Shown: positions 17,515 to 26,794 of the stretch, one piece after another
Layout: every line of letters begins with the position of its first letter
Numbering within the stretch: the stretch's first letter is position 1
Notes under the pieces: generated by a model
Seen by the model: only the letters and a program-made list of their open reading frames with translations
The model's database searches: none
Told to the model about the DNA's origin: nothing
Origin: Coleofasciculus sp040219735
GTDB taxonomy: Bacteria > Cyanobacteriota > Cyanobacteriia > Cyanobacteriales > Coleofasciculaceae
Reading direction: 5' to 3' (one strand)
Length of the DNA: 64,000 nt
NCBI GenBank assembly: GCA_040219735.1
Contig: JAVJRX010000202.1
Program-made: the position numbers and the translations under genes

Positions 17515-19266
17515 CTAATCCCCCAAACAATCCGCAGACAAAACAACCAACCCTTCCCCATCAAACACTTTACATCGTTCCATCCTCTCCACCAAAACCT
17601 GAACCCCTCCCCCTTCCAGACTCAACCTTGCCCCTATCGCCGCCGACTCATACTCTTGAATCCAACGATTACCCATCACATACTCCGGCGTAAACGCCCC
17701 CCGTTCCACCAACCATAAATCCACCCCATACCGCCGAATAAAATCTTGCACCAATCCCTCATCTAAACTATACTGAGCCTCAATCAAATCAACCGTCCGC
17801 TGATAAATTTCATTGTAATAATCCAAATGATAAGGCAACGCATATCCTTCCCCCCCCACTAAAATCGAACGCTGGGCAAACGTCGGTAGACTATTCGCTT
17901 CCTCCGTCAACGAAGCAATCACCGTATCTTTCGGTTGTTGTTGCAGAAACTTGTAAAGTTCTGGCACATCACCTACCGTGTAACGACTAATCGGAAATGG
18001 ATAATCATTAGCTTGCAAAATACTGGGATAAAAAAGTAGGATAGCAGCCAAAACCCCCGTAAACCCAATAGCCAAAAGCGGTTTCCCTTTAGTTTGAGCC
18101 ACCTGAAAAACTGTATCCAATAAAATAGTCAGCGCCACAGCCGCCGCCAACGCCACCAAAATCCGCAAACTGTGTTCTGTATAGCGATTAGGAAGATGTA
18201 GCTTAAATAGAAACAAATGAGCAGCGGCAAACATACCCATCGATACCAGCAGCATCTGAGGTAACAGCCAAATACCCCTACTAACCCGTTTAACCAAAGG
18301 AAACCGAGAGGGATATTTCAACAGAAACGGCAAAGAAAAACTCACCCAAACCTGTGGCGGTACTAAAAGAATCGAATACTTTGCCATCAACCGACACCAT
18401 TCCGTTGGCAGCATACCACTGCGCTTACCACAAATCCAATAATTCCAAGGGTCAGTATTAAAAAAACTTGACCATCCTTTAGCCGAAAAAGCGGGTAACC
18501 TCCTCGCTTGTGTTAACGTAATCACAGAACCAAATTCTGAAGGATTTAAAGCATAGGGTAAGAGAACTAAAAATGCAACTCCTAATCCCCACCCACAGAA
18601 CCAATAATCTGAGCGCACTACAGATAAGCGAAACCGCCCTTGTTCCCACCGCCCTAGCTGAACAATCAACAATCCAGCGACAATAAAGACACACTGAGGA
18701 TAAAATAACCCCAAAAGCGCGATCGCGACAAGAGTTGGCAGTAATAACCGTCGCCATAAATAATACCCAAAGGCGAGAAACAGAGGATAGACAAAGGCTG
18801 CAGGTGTAGCCGATACTAAATCATCTCTCATCCAGAGATTTTGATTCAATAGCAACGACGCGATAAACCCAGCAACGGGTACAGGCAAAATTTGTAGAGT
18901 AATGCCAAAACAGTAGGCAGTTGCCACTAATCCCAGCCCCAGGGGTAAAATCTTACTTAAAGCCATCGGATCAATTCCTACTGCGGCAAAGAGCCGATAG
19001 AATGTAGCATATCCTATCGGTGCAACCGATTGAAAATAATCGGCAATCAAATCCCCAGGAAACAACTGTGAGTCGAGAAACCGACGCATCCAAAAAACAT
19101 GTTGCCGCGCATCATCCTGGACAATATAGTCATGACTCAAAGCCTCTTGTAATGCCGGATATGCATAAATAGCCGCAAAAGTCAAGCTCAAACTCAACCA
19201 AAACACCTGCTGAGTGCGAGAGACTTTGCCAGTCAGTACCCTATTCCCCGTCTGAAGACTTAGCAT
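17515..19266 (-). CDS. polytopic membrane protein, GT-C-like paralogue family member C
   Basis: 583 residues. Motifs are VQDDARQHVFWMRRFLDS, ADYFQSVAPIGYATFY, NQNLWMRDDLVSATPAAF, LHLPNRYTEHSLRI, EEANSLPTF, ALPYHLDYY and GAFTPEYVMGNRWIQEY. It is closest in its first loops to members A and D. About ten spans are followed by a soluble C-terminal domain. An insertion before the middle spans (KRSGMLPTEWCRLMAKYS) is absent from the others. The ATG overlaps the end of the upstream DUF6798-like gene by 26 bp, a sign of translational coupling. Function is inferred only from context and the GT-C-like topology. Confidence 0.78.
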   Translation of the reverse strand: MLSLQTGNRVLTGKVSRTQQVFWLSLSLTFAAIYAYPALQEALSHDYIVQDDARQHVFWMRRFLDSQLFPGDLIADYFQSVAPIGYATFYRLFAAVGIDPMALSKILPLGLGLVATAYCFGITLQILPVPVAGFIASLLLNQNLWMRDDLVSATPAAFVYPLFLAFGYYLWRRLLLPTLVAIALLGLFYPQCVFIVAGLLIVQLGRWEQGRFRLSVVRSDYWFCGWGLGVAFLVLLPYALNPSEFGSVITLTQARRLPAFSAKGWSSFFNTDPWNYWICGKRSGMLPTEWCRLMAKYSILLVPPQVWVSFSLPFLLKYPSRFPLVKRVSRGIWLLPQMLLVSMGMFAAAHLFLFKLHLPNRYTEHSLRILVALAAAVALTILLDTVFQVAQTKGKPLLAIGFTGVLAAILLFYPSILQANDYPFPISRYTVGDVPELYKFLQQQPKDTVIASLTEEANSLPTFAQRSILVGGEGYALPYHLDYYNEIYQRTVDLIEAQYSLDEGLVQDFIRRYGVDLWLVERGAFTPEYVMGNRWIQEYESAAIGARLSLEGGGVQVLVERMERCKVFDGEGLVVLSADCLGD

Positions 19267-20872
19267 AGAGAATATAGCGCGAATTTCGATACGCGATCGC
19301 GAAATCCAGAGGTTGAGTGCTACTCGTCACCAAATAATCGGCTCCATACTTACTCATCACCGCCCGGGCTTGGTCAGTGGTTAAGCTGTTATAACCTGTG
19401 CTCAGCGCCTGCTTCATCTTACTGAATGTAACTCGTTCACCCGGTTGGGGCCAAGGGTTGAATGTACCACTCAAGTCCGACAGACGTTCATACCAGTCGA
19501 GCACTCCCACCTTAGTCGGGGGGATAAACTTAAATTTGGCGACGGTGGGGCGTTGTGCTAACCAAGTAAAGGGAGTAAGTTCTGCGGGTGGTGTAACAAT
19601 CACAGCATCATCAGGGGTGTTCGTGCGAATCCAATTACATAGCGCTTTCCCTTCCGAATCTATCCCCTGTTGTTCACTGGGAAACTCAGAGAGTGCAACT
19701 AAAGCTTGGTGAAATTGTACAGCTTGAATACTACAAGCCCCACTCAATAGCACGATGCAAAGGAATAACAAAATGCGCCGTGCAATACCCGTAAAGCTTT
19801 GCTCAAGGGCGCAAGCAAAAAGCAGACAAGTATTCAGGGGCAGCATAACATCCCCCAGCCGAAAGGGGTAATATTGTAAGAACTTACCCTGATCATCAAA
19901 TGGCGCGATCGCAAGTCCTAAGCCAAAAGGTATTAAAGTCAGTAGGGTAAACTCCGCCAGCCCCATCCGCACCGCATTTTCTGAAGACTGTTGCTTGCGC
20001 CGCAGTACTCCCACACTCAGCGCCAACACCAACAAGTATACAGCCAGTTTAATCCACCACTGTTGTGACCAATACAGGGGATTCAGATGGTGAGGAGTGC
20101 GGATGAATACATAAACATAGGACGGTTCTACAGCACCTGTGGGACTAGGCGTCAATAAATGTTCCACAACCGTGTAAATCGATAGCGCACTGGCTATCAG
20201 ATAAATCCCCACAATAGAACCCAGATACCGAATACTTCTAAAATGGTGGTGGCGTCTGAGGAGCAACCATCCTCCTATCACCAGAGACGCCCAACCCCCG
20301 ACAAAAATGTGGAAGAATGTAGCTAGCCCCAAAAGAAGTGCCATTAGGCGATAGTGACCCGTTAACATCAGCCCAATGACGAACAGCAATAGACCATAAG
20401 CTACAGCTTTCGGCTCAACTCCTCCCACCAACCATTCACGGGCAACTATCCCTTGATGGTCATCCACATATAGAAACAAACCAACCGCCAGCAGCAGTAA
20501 CGGCAAACTCAACCCCAGCTTTCGACCCAGAAACACTAACCCTGAAGCCATCAGGGTGTAACACAGCAGCCGCCCGATTAAAGACGTGGCTAAAAACCCC
20601 CAAGCCGCCGCCATTGAGCCAAACAACGCCAGGAAGGGGATGCGATAGCCCGGAGGCTGATTGAGATACCAGTCTCCCGGAATCCAAGTCGGGTCAGCAT
20701 ACTGTCTGGCAAAGGGTAAAATATTGACTTCATTACCGCCGCCCATATTGCCATCCAGCAGGAACCCCAAACTGAGGAATGCAGTTACGACCAGAATTTG
20801 AACGAGGACTTGCTTCCAGTGGGTTCGTTCTTGATTAACCGGATTGGTTTGTATGGAATGGCTTGATATCAT
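19241..20872 (-). CDS. DUF6798-like polytopic membrane protein
   Basis: About 544 residues from the ATG at 20872. Around eleven membrane spans, with a first loop (NILPFARQYADPTWIPGDWY) that resembles in layout the ARQHVFWM...LFP.D loop of its neighbours. I recognise the family as DUF6798-like from this loop and the GYRIPF segment. The function is unknown, and a GT-C-type fold is plausible. The C-terminal soluble part has motifs (NTPDDAVIVTPPAELTPFTW, ARAVMSKYGADYLVTSS) parallel to the IASLxEEAN...YGVDFWLV region of the four paralogues, so it may be a distant relative. It is first in the minus-strand block and divergent from the epimerase. A longer start at 20965 is possible but brings no visible domain. 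Confidence 0.78.
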   Translation of the reverse strand: MISSHSIQTNPVNQERTHWKQVLVQILVVTAFLSLGFLLDGNMGGGNEVNILPFARQYADPTWIPGDWYLNQPPGYRIPFLALFGSMAAAWGFLATSLIGRLLCYTLMASGLVFLGRKLGLSLPLLLLAVGLFLYVDDHQGIVAREWLVGGVEPKAVAYGLLLFVIGLMLTGHYRLMALLLGLATFFHIFVGGWASLVIGGWLLLRRHHHFRSIRYLGSIVGIYLIASALSIYTVVEHLLTPSPTGAVEPSYVYVFIRTPHHLNPLYWSQQWWIKLAVYLLVLALSVGVLRRKQQSSENAVRMGLAEFTLLTLIPFGLGLAIAPFDDQGKFLQYYPFRLGDVMLPLNTCLLFACALEQSFTGIARRILLFLCIVLLSGACSIQAVQFHQALVALSEFPSEQQGIDSEGKALCNWIRTNTPDDAVIVTPPAELTPFTWLAQRPTVAKFKFIPPTKVGVLDWYERLSDLSGTFNPWPQPGERVTFSKMKQALSTGYNSLTTDQARAVMSKYGADYLVTSSTQPLDFAIAYRNSRYILYAKSSDGE

Positions 20873-21034
20873 CTTGTTGGTCACTGGCGTGATACTTCCC
20901 AGAATTAAAGCATAATCGTTGCTGAGTATAGTAGTGTCAGCGTCTCGTGAATAGCTTTGCCACATAACCCGTTGATTTGTCGAGGCGGACGCGAGAAATT
21001 AACCAATTCTGAAGTTTACAAGAGGAATTAAAGT

Positions 21035-22039
21035 GTGGTCAACGTTTTAGTTACAGGTGCAGCCGGCTTTATCGGATATCACCTCAGTCAACGGTTACTT
21101 GCCCAAGGTGATACCGTAATTGGACTGGATAACCTGAATGCTTACTATGATGTCTCCCTCAAACAAGCCCGACTGGCACAACTAGAGAATAAACCTGGGT
21201 TTCGCTTTTATAAACTAGACTTAGCCGATAGAGAGGGGATTGCCCAGTTATTTGCCCAAGAATCTTTTGAGTTTGTCGTCCATCTGGCGGCGCAGGCGGG
21301 TGTTCGCTATTCCCTGAAAAATCCCTACGTTTATGTGGATAGTAACTTAGTGGGTTTTACCAATATCCTGGAAGGGTGTCGCCATTCCGACATTAAGCAT
21401 CTGGTGTTTGCCTCATCCAGTTCGGTGTACGGCGCGAATACGAAAGTGCCGTTTTCGGTACAGGATAATGTCGATTCTCCCGTTAGCCTCTATGCCGCCA
21501 CCAAGAAAGCGAATGAATTAATGGCTCATGCCTATAGTCATCTGTATAACATACCCACAACCGGCTTGCGCTTCTTTACTGTCTACGGGTCGTGGTATCG
21601 TCCCGATATGGCACTATTTTTATTTACCAAAGCTATCCTCGCCGAGCAGCCGATTAATGTGTTTAATTATGGTCGGATGCAACGGGATTTTACTTACGTT
21701 GAGGATGTCGTCGAGGGTGTGGTGCGAGTCATGGGTAAGATTCCGCAGCCGAAAGCTTCAGGAAATGCTTCACCAGGATCAAAAAGTTCTGCCCCTTATA
21801 AACTCTACAACATTGGCAATAATCAACCGATTGAACTGCTACAACTCATTGAAACCCTAGAACAATATTTGGGCAAAACCGCTGTGAAAAATATGCTACC
21901 CATGCAACCCGGAGATGTGCCGATTACTTATGCGGATGTGGATGATTTAATCCAAGATGTGGGATTTAGACCAAATACGCCCATTGAAGTGGGTGTGGAA
22001 CAATTTGTTCAATGGTATCGGTCTTATTACAACATTTAG
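21035..22039 (+). CDS. NAD-dependent epimerase, UDP-glucuronate 4-epimerase-like
   Basis: 334 residues, an extended short-chain dehydrogenase. The NAD fold is VTGAAGFIGYHLSQRLL. The catalytic Ser region is FASSSSVYGANTK and the YxxxK pair is YAATKKANELM. The substrate region is GLRFFTVYGSWYRPDMALFL. The sequence NLNAYYDVSLKQARLAQLE is typical of UDP-glucuronate (or related UDP-sugar) 4-epimerases, giving UDP-galacturonate-type precursors. The usual PWGRPDMA motif reads SWYRPDMA here. The start is GTG with AGAGGA about 9 nt upstream. Divergent from the membrane-protein block and next to chain-length and export genes, it probably supplies an acidic sugar for the polymer. Confidence 0.88.
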   Translation: MVNVLVTGAAGFIGYHLSQRLLAQGDTVIGLDNLNAYYDVSLKQARLAQLENKPGFRFYKLDLADREGIAQLFAQESFEFVVHLAAQAGVRYSLKNPYVYVDSNLVGFTNILEGCRHSDIKHLVFASSSSVYGANTKVPFSVQDNVDSPVSLYAATKKANELMAHAYSHLYNIPTTGLRFFTVYGSWYRPDMALFLFTKAILAEQPINVFNYGRMQRDFTYVEDVVEGVVRVMGKIPQPKASGNASPGSKSSAPYKLYNIGNNQPIELLQLIETLEQYLGKTAVKNMLPMQPGDVPITYADVDDLIQDVGFRPNTPIEVGVEQFVQWYRSYYNI

Positions 22040-22068
22040 TCTATTTTGTCAATAATTTAGATTGAATC

Positions 22069-22125
22069 GGGGCGGGTTTAGTCACATCTTTTTGCAACAG
22101 AAAAGATAGTCGTAAAACCCGCCCC
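22069..22125. repeat. GGGGCGGGTTT palindrome between convergent genes
   Basis: Arms GGGGCGGGTTT (22069-22079) and AAACCCGCCCC (22115-22125) surround a 35-nt loop with its own partial pairing. It lies between the convergent epimerase and BY-kinase genes and could end both transcripts. Confidence 0.8.
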
Positions 22126-22172
22126 TACAAAGACACCATTCCCAACTAGCGAAGCGAAGGGTCAAACCTTTT

Positions 22173-24527
22173 TCATTTATCATCCTTCTGGATTTCGTCA
22201 TCCGGCTGGATATTTTCCTCCATCCGTTTGAGCAAAAGCTGTTTGGCTTTGAGGATATCGGATTCGGTGCCATAGTGATTGTGATAGTAATAGTAAGACC
22301 GGGTGGTATACCCTTTAACGCCATTGGCAACCACTCCGAACACGGTCGCGTTAGAAATTCTCATAGTATCTAAGGCTTGCATTAATGCCGAGCGATCGCT
22401 CTTACCCAAACCAACCACCATAATTACACCATCAGCGTGAGCCGCCAAGATACGACCATCTGCCAGTCCTAACACAGGTGGTGTATCGTAAATCACCAGG
22501 TCAAAAACCGCATGAAATTGCTCCATTAAATGTTGCATCTTCTTAGAACACAGAAGACGACTCGGATCAGGCGGGACTTGACCGGCGGTGAGGACATACA
22601 ACCGATCCCACATCGGGATGCGTTGGATTGCCTGTTTCGCGGTTAGTCCCGTGGCGATGACATTACTTAAGCCGACTTTATTATCTAGGTTCAAATAGTG
22701 ATGAACCTGAGGGCGTCGCAAGTCTGCATCCACTAGCAAAACTCGTTGACCCATGGCGGCGGCGGCTTGGGCGAGATGGACGGAAACGGTAGATTTTCCT
22801 TCTGAGGGTGTGGCTGAACTCACAATGATGGAGTGAACGGGCGTATCGCTACCCAGAAAGCGAATATTAGTCTGGAGCGAACGGAACGATTCTAAAAAAG
22901 GAGAAGCATTGTAGTTTCGGGATGGGCGGCGAGATTTTCGCGGGTTGGGGGAAGGGGGCGCTGATGTCGTCTGGGTTAGGTTTGCCGTAGACATCATCTG
23001 TTTGAGTTGTTTTTGGTAGGGGATAATGCCCAGTAGGGGAAGTTTGGTTAAGTCTTTAAGTTCATCGGGAGAATGGAAGACATTATCCAAACGTTCGATC
23101 AGCAAAGCAACGCCCATGCCCAACAATAACCCCGCGATCGCACCCAATGTGATATTACGCTGGGTATTGGGCCACACGGGGACTTCTGGAATTTGCGGCT
23201 TGACGATAATTTGCCAAGGTAAGGCTTTCTGGGCGGCTTCAATTTCCAGATTTTCCCGCACCGCCAGAAAGCGATTTAAGCTATCGGTGGCGACTTGGAG
23301 TTCTCGCTGTAAATCTGTGTAGCGGCGGGCGATGACGGGGATTTGTTTAACCTGGAGGTTGAGCAGTTGAGCGGCTCGCGCGATCGCACTTTGTTTCACT
23401 TGCAGGACTTGCATTTGGTTGGTGGTTTGCACCAGTTGCTGGGTCAATTGTGTGCGAATCGAATTGGGAGAAGCACCGGACACCCCAGCCTCGCTTAGGC
23501 TGACGCCCAACACGTTTTGGGATTCTTGGTTGAGTAAGGGTAAGAGATTATCCCGTTTCTGGCGTAAGGCTTGCATCGTGGGACTTTGGGGCGTAAACCG
23601 TGCCGATTCTAGAGCAATCTCGGCTTCAAGTTCCGCGAGTTGGTTGAGTAACTGTTGGTAGCGAGGGGCTTCACTGAGGGTGACTGTGGCAACGGCTTGT
23701 TGGGGTGATAATCCCAACTGCTGTAGAAGGGTATTATAAAGGGAGCGCGTTTCTTGATACTCAACCTGAGTTTGCAACTGCTGCTGTTCAATCCCACTCA
23801 CCCGTTGGGATAACTCTTGGGCTTGGATTTCCGGGTCAAGGAGGTTGTGTTGTTGGCGAAAGGCTTGCAGTTGTCCTTGCAGCTTATTCACGCGATCGCG
23901 CAGCATGGGTAACTGGTCATCGACAAACAGAATTCCCTGTTTCAGGTTCAGTTGTCGCTCTTGTAAAGAGTAGCGCAGATATCCTCTGGCGACTTCGTGT
24001 AAAACCCGCCGCACTCTTTCCGGCTCAGTATCTCGATAACGCCCTTCTAGGATTTTGGTTTCCCCCAGTCGGCTAACGATGAGCTGACTCATTAAGGAAT
24101 CATAGCTCACCTCTGGGTAGTGCTTTTGGATCTCCTGGACAATAGCGTCCATTAGCTGAGGAGAGCGTAACACCTGAATCTGGGTATCGTAATCCAGTGC
24201 CGAATTCCGTCCCTCACCGCCACCCACCACTTCCGTGAGTTTGTCTAAGTCTCCTTCCTCAGTAACCGGTTCAACCAGCAGTTGAAACTTGCTCTCATAC
24301 TTAGGGGTCTGATTCAACGTCCAAAAACTGATCCCCGAGGTTACCGCGATCGCGACTCCAGCAATTACTAAAGCACGACGCCGAATCACGCTGACCAACT
24401 GGCGCAATGTCCATTCATCAGGATCGGGTTCCGGAGGTGGAGTCCGGTAGACTAGCGGTGGTGAATACTTTGGGTGTTTCCCATTGCCATTGGGTGATAA
24501 TGGTTCCTGAATCTGACCGATCTCCAT
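22173..24527 (-). CDS. polysaccharide co-polymerase / BY-type tyrosine autokinase (Wzc-like)
   Basis: About 784 residues from the ATG at 24527, preceded by AGGAG and GGGGAAG. A longer TTG start at 24569 is less likely. A Wzz-type N-terminal region has one span near residue 65 and a long periplasmic coiled-coil region (about 190-440). A second span lies near 475 (ITLGAIAGLLLGMGVALLIE). The cytoplasmic kinase has Walker A (SSATPSEGKSTVSVHLA), Walker A' (VLLVDADLRRP) and Walker B (LVIYDTPPVLGLADGRIL). The C-terminus has a tyrosine cluster (TTRSYYYYHNHYG) as expected for autophosphorylation. It sets chain length and couples polymerisation to export together with the downstream-encoded SLBB protein's family. 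Confidence 0.92.
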   Translation of the reverse strand: MEIGQIQEPLSPNGNGKHPKYSPPLVYRTPPPEPDPDEWTLRQLVSVIRRRALVIAGVAIAVTSGISFWTLNQTPKYESKFQLLVEPVTEEGDLDKLTEVVGGGEGRNSALDYDTQIQVLRSPQLMDAIVQEIQKHYPEVSYDSLMSQLIVSRLGETKILEGRYRDTEPERVRRVLHEVARGYLRYSLQERQLNLKQGILFVDDQLPMLRDRVNKLQGQLQAFRQQHNLLDPEIQAQELSQRVSGIEQQQLQTQVEYQETRSLYNTLLQQLGLSPQQAVATVTLSEAPRYQQLLNQLAELEAEIALESARFTPQSPTMQALRQKRDNLLPLLNQESQNVLGVSLSEAGVSGASPNSIRTQLTQQLVQTTNQMQVLQVKQSAIARAAQLLNLQVKQIPVIARRYTDLQRELQVATDSLNRFLAVRENLEIEAAQKALPWQIIVKPQIPEVPVWPNTQRNITLGAIAGLLLGMGVALLIERLDNVFHSPDELKDLTKLPLLGIIPYQKQLKQMMSTANLTQTTSAPPSPNPRKSRRPSRNYNASPFLESFRSLQTNIRFLGSDTPVHSIIVSSATPSEGKSTVSVHLAQAAAAMGQRVLLVDADLRRPQVHHYLNLDNKVGLSNVIATGLTAKQAIQRIPMWDRLYVLTAGQVPPDPSRLLCSKKMQHLMEQFHAVFDLVIYDTPPVLGLADGRILAAHADGVIMVVGLGKSDRSALMQALDTMRISNATVFGVVANGVKGYTTRSYYYYHNHYGTESDILKAKQLLLKRMEENIQPDDEIQKDDK

Positions 24528-24782
24528 CTTCCCCCTACTCCTTCTGCGTGGATTGAGCGCGTTTGTCAAAAAATCATTTTACCTTGTTTAATTGTGTATC
24601 AGCTTGGCTCAAAATCGTCACCAATCCCGCTGAAATTTACAAATTTGATGGGAGTAGGGAATCAGCCCTTAAAATCAACTCTTGATTCCCTATCTGTCCT
24701 AGAACACCGATTCAGTCATTCAATTATCTACTGAAATTCCTCAAAAACGGTAACACAAGCGACAATATCTTCCCTTTTTTCT

Positions 24783-24810
24783 GTAGAGACGTTGCATGCA
24801 ACGTCTCTAC
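24783..24810. repeat. dispersed 28-bp palindrome, copy 2
   Basis: Identical to the copy at 1217-1244 (arm GTAGAGACGTTGCA). It is in the 258-bp gap between the SLBB export gene and the BY-kinase gene, 18 bp after the export gene stop. Confidence 0.85.
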
Positions 24811-24827
24811 AGCAGCCAACCGACGCT

Positions 24828-26336
24828 CTAAAATCCAAAAAATCTAAACACAGAGAACACGCTGCCAATCGGACTGACAATTGTTCCCAAAGTATCCGTG
24901 ACTCGGGTCAAACCGGAACGTCTGACAATAATCACATCATTGGGGCGCAATGGCGGATTGCTTTGATCGTTAACATCGGCAGTAAAATCCACATCGATTT
25001 CCCGTTTTCTAACGGTACCATTCGGTTGGAGACGAACCAACTCCACAGAACTCTTACGGGCGCGACGGTTATCAAATCCGCCCGCCGCTAGCAGGGCTTG
25101 ATTCAAGGGGGCGTTAGCGGGGACGGAGACTGCACCCGGTTTCTCGACTTCTCCCACCACATTTACATTGATAATTGCCGCTGAGAAGCTTGCTGATGCC
25201 AATTCCGTGGCTTCTGAAGCTGTCAGGGTTTCGGCTTCGGGGACTCTAATCGTATCTCCCTGTTGCAAAATCACATCTTCAGAGAGATCTCCCTCTTGTA
25301 AAAGCTCCCACAGATTTATGACAAGTACTTGCTCAGTACCATCTCTGGTGGTGCGTCGCACTTCCACGTTACGAATATCGGCAGATTGAGTAATACCTCC
25401 GGCGACTTGGATGGCTTGAGTTACCGTTGGCGGTTCTGTATTATTGCCACCGCCGCCACCGCCACTAGCCCTGTCAGCCGTAGCGGCTCCCGATGTGGCG
25501 GCTGTGACAGTATAAGGACCTGGACGCACCACTTCCCCGACTACGGCAACTTTAATCGGCTTTACCGCCTCTGGTGAAAAACTCGCTGTTGCCAGTTGAC
25601 GGCTTTCCAGGGGGTCAATGCCGGTGGTGGTGGGGATCAAGATTTCATCACCATCCCGCAAGGTCACGTCTTGGGATAGATCGCTATTTTGCAATAAGTC
25701 CCAGAGATTAACCGTATAGGTTTGTCGGGTAGCTGGGTTCATCCGGCGGCGGATTTGGACGTTTCGCACATCAGCCGAGCGGCTAATTCCGCCAGCGAGC
25801 TGAACCACTTGAGTCACGGTGGGAAATTGTTGCCCTTCGTTGAGGGTGACGCTGTAGGAACCCGGACGACTGACTTCCCCGGCGACCGCAATTTTTAGGG
25901 GGCGAGCATCAATCAGGGTTAGAGTGACTAAGGGGCGTCTGACAAAGGGAGCGTATCGCCCAGAAATTCGTTGAGTGGCAGCATTAATGGTTAACCCTTC
26001 GACAGGGATACTGCCGGCAATCGGTAAATTGAGGGTTCCATCGACTAAAACCTGGTATTCCCCACTGTATTCTGGGACATCAAAGAGTGTCACGCCCACG
26101 CGATCGCCTGGTCCTAGGGTATAGGGTAAATCGGGTGGTGGATTCGTGACTGTCGTGGGTGTAGAGGGCGAAAATGTGGGGACTTGCGCTATTCCCGGAA
26201 GCGGTGCGGTTACGGCAAAAAAGGCGAATAGGGTTAAACCTGCCACAGATGGTGTTAAATGCTTGCTCAAGTTGATCCTCCCGATCCCTATGGTGCGAAA
26301 ACTCTCAATGGGTCTTTTAATTCTTAGTTTAGTCAT
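24828..26336 (-). CDS. SLBB-domain polysaccharide export protein (Wza-like)
   Basis: 502 residues with an N-terminal signal peptide (hydrophobic VAGLTLFAFFAVTA, cleavage near GIAQ). The polysaccharide-export domain starts at YTLGPGDRVGVTLFDVPEY. Three SLBB-type domains follow (about 145-215, 245-345 and 365-455); the first two each carry PGSYSV or PGPYTV, VTQ.(V/I)Q(V/L)AGGI and NLW(D/E)LLQ.(S/G)DLS. The two copies look like an internal duplication. A Gly-rich insert (RASGGGGGGNNTE) lies in the second. It is expected to form the outer-membrane channel or gate for exopolysaccharide. It is upstream of the BY-kinase on the same strand, the usual pairing. Confidence 0.9.
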   Translation of the reverse strand: MTKLRIKRPIESFRTIGIGRINLSKHLTPSVAGLTLFAFFAVTAPLPGIAQVPTFSPSTPTTVTNPPPDLPYTLGPGDRVGVTLFDVPEYSGEYQVLVDGTLNLPIAGSIPVEGLTINAATQRISGRYAPFVRRPLVTLTLIDARPLKIAVAGEVSRPGSYSVTLNEGQQFPTVTQVVQLAGGISRSADVRNVQIRRRMNPATRQTYTVNLWDLLQNSDLSQDVTLRDGDEILIPTTTGIDPLESRQLATASFSPEAVKPIKVAVVGEVVRPGPYTVTAATSGAATADRASGGGGGGNNTEPPTVTQAIQVAGGITQSADIRNVEVRRTTRDGTEQVLVINLWELLQEGDLSEDVILQQGDTIRVPEAETLTASEATELASASFSAAIINVNVVGEVEKPGAVSVPANAPLNQALLAAGGFDNRRARKSSVELVRLQPNGTVRKREIDVDFTADVNDQSNPPLRPNDVIIVRRSGLTRVTDTLGTIVSPIGSVFSVFRFFGF

Positions 26337-26408
26337 ATTTATTACAGATGTCTTAGCTCATTCGTGATTAGCTCCCATTACCGTTGAAGCTAATTGGCAC
26401 GAAAAAGT

Positions 26409-26702
26409 TCATACCCGCAGAACGTTATAGTCTCCTGAGAAACTGTTCCACACTTTGAGCCCAACGTTTTTTATCAACCGTGACAAGTAAGTTGTGTCCA
26501 GCGATCGGGAATAAAACCAGTTGCTTAGCACCCTGAACATTCTGGAGTATCTGCTCAATTTCGGTTCCTTTCGAGGCAGAATATTGGGCAGGAATGAACT
26601 CTGATGGCATACATATAGAAAGATTACCAGCAGGATTAATCCGATTAGACTGGTACAACCTGTTTTGAGTAGGAGTCTTTGAACGGCTGATTGAGTCTTC
26701 AC
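26409..26702 (-). pseudogene. remnant of an alpha/beta-hydrolase-like membrane-anchored gene
   Basis: Two overlapping minus-strand frames each hold part of what looks like one protein. The upstream frame, starting at 26702, has a membrane anchor (TSLIGLILLVIFLYVCHQSS). The other frame, ending at 26425, has a hydrolase-type C-terminus (QLVLFPIAGHNLLVTVDKKR), where GHN would carry the catalytic His. The middle of an alpha/beta hydrolase (about 200 residues including the nucleophile elbow) is absent. A large internal deletion plus a frame change is the simplest reading. Neither frame alone makes a credible protein. Confidence 0.55.
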
Positions 26703-26794
26703 GATTTTTGGGGATTAGATTTCATCACAAAGACGTTTCAGGTTTGACAAAGCTGTTGTCTTTGTCGTTATCCTGCCCAAAAATTATACCAATT

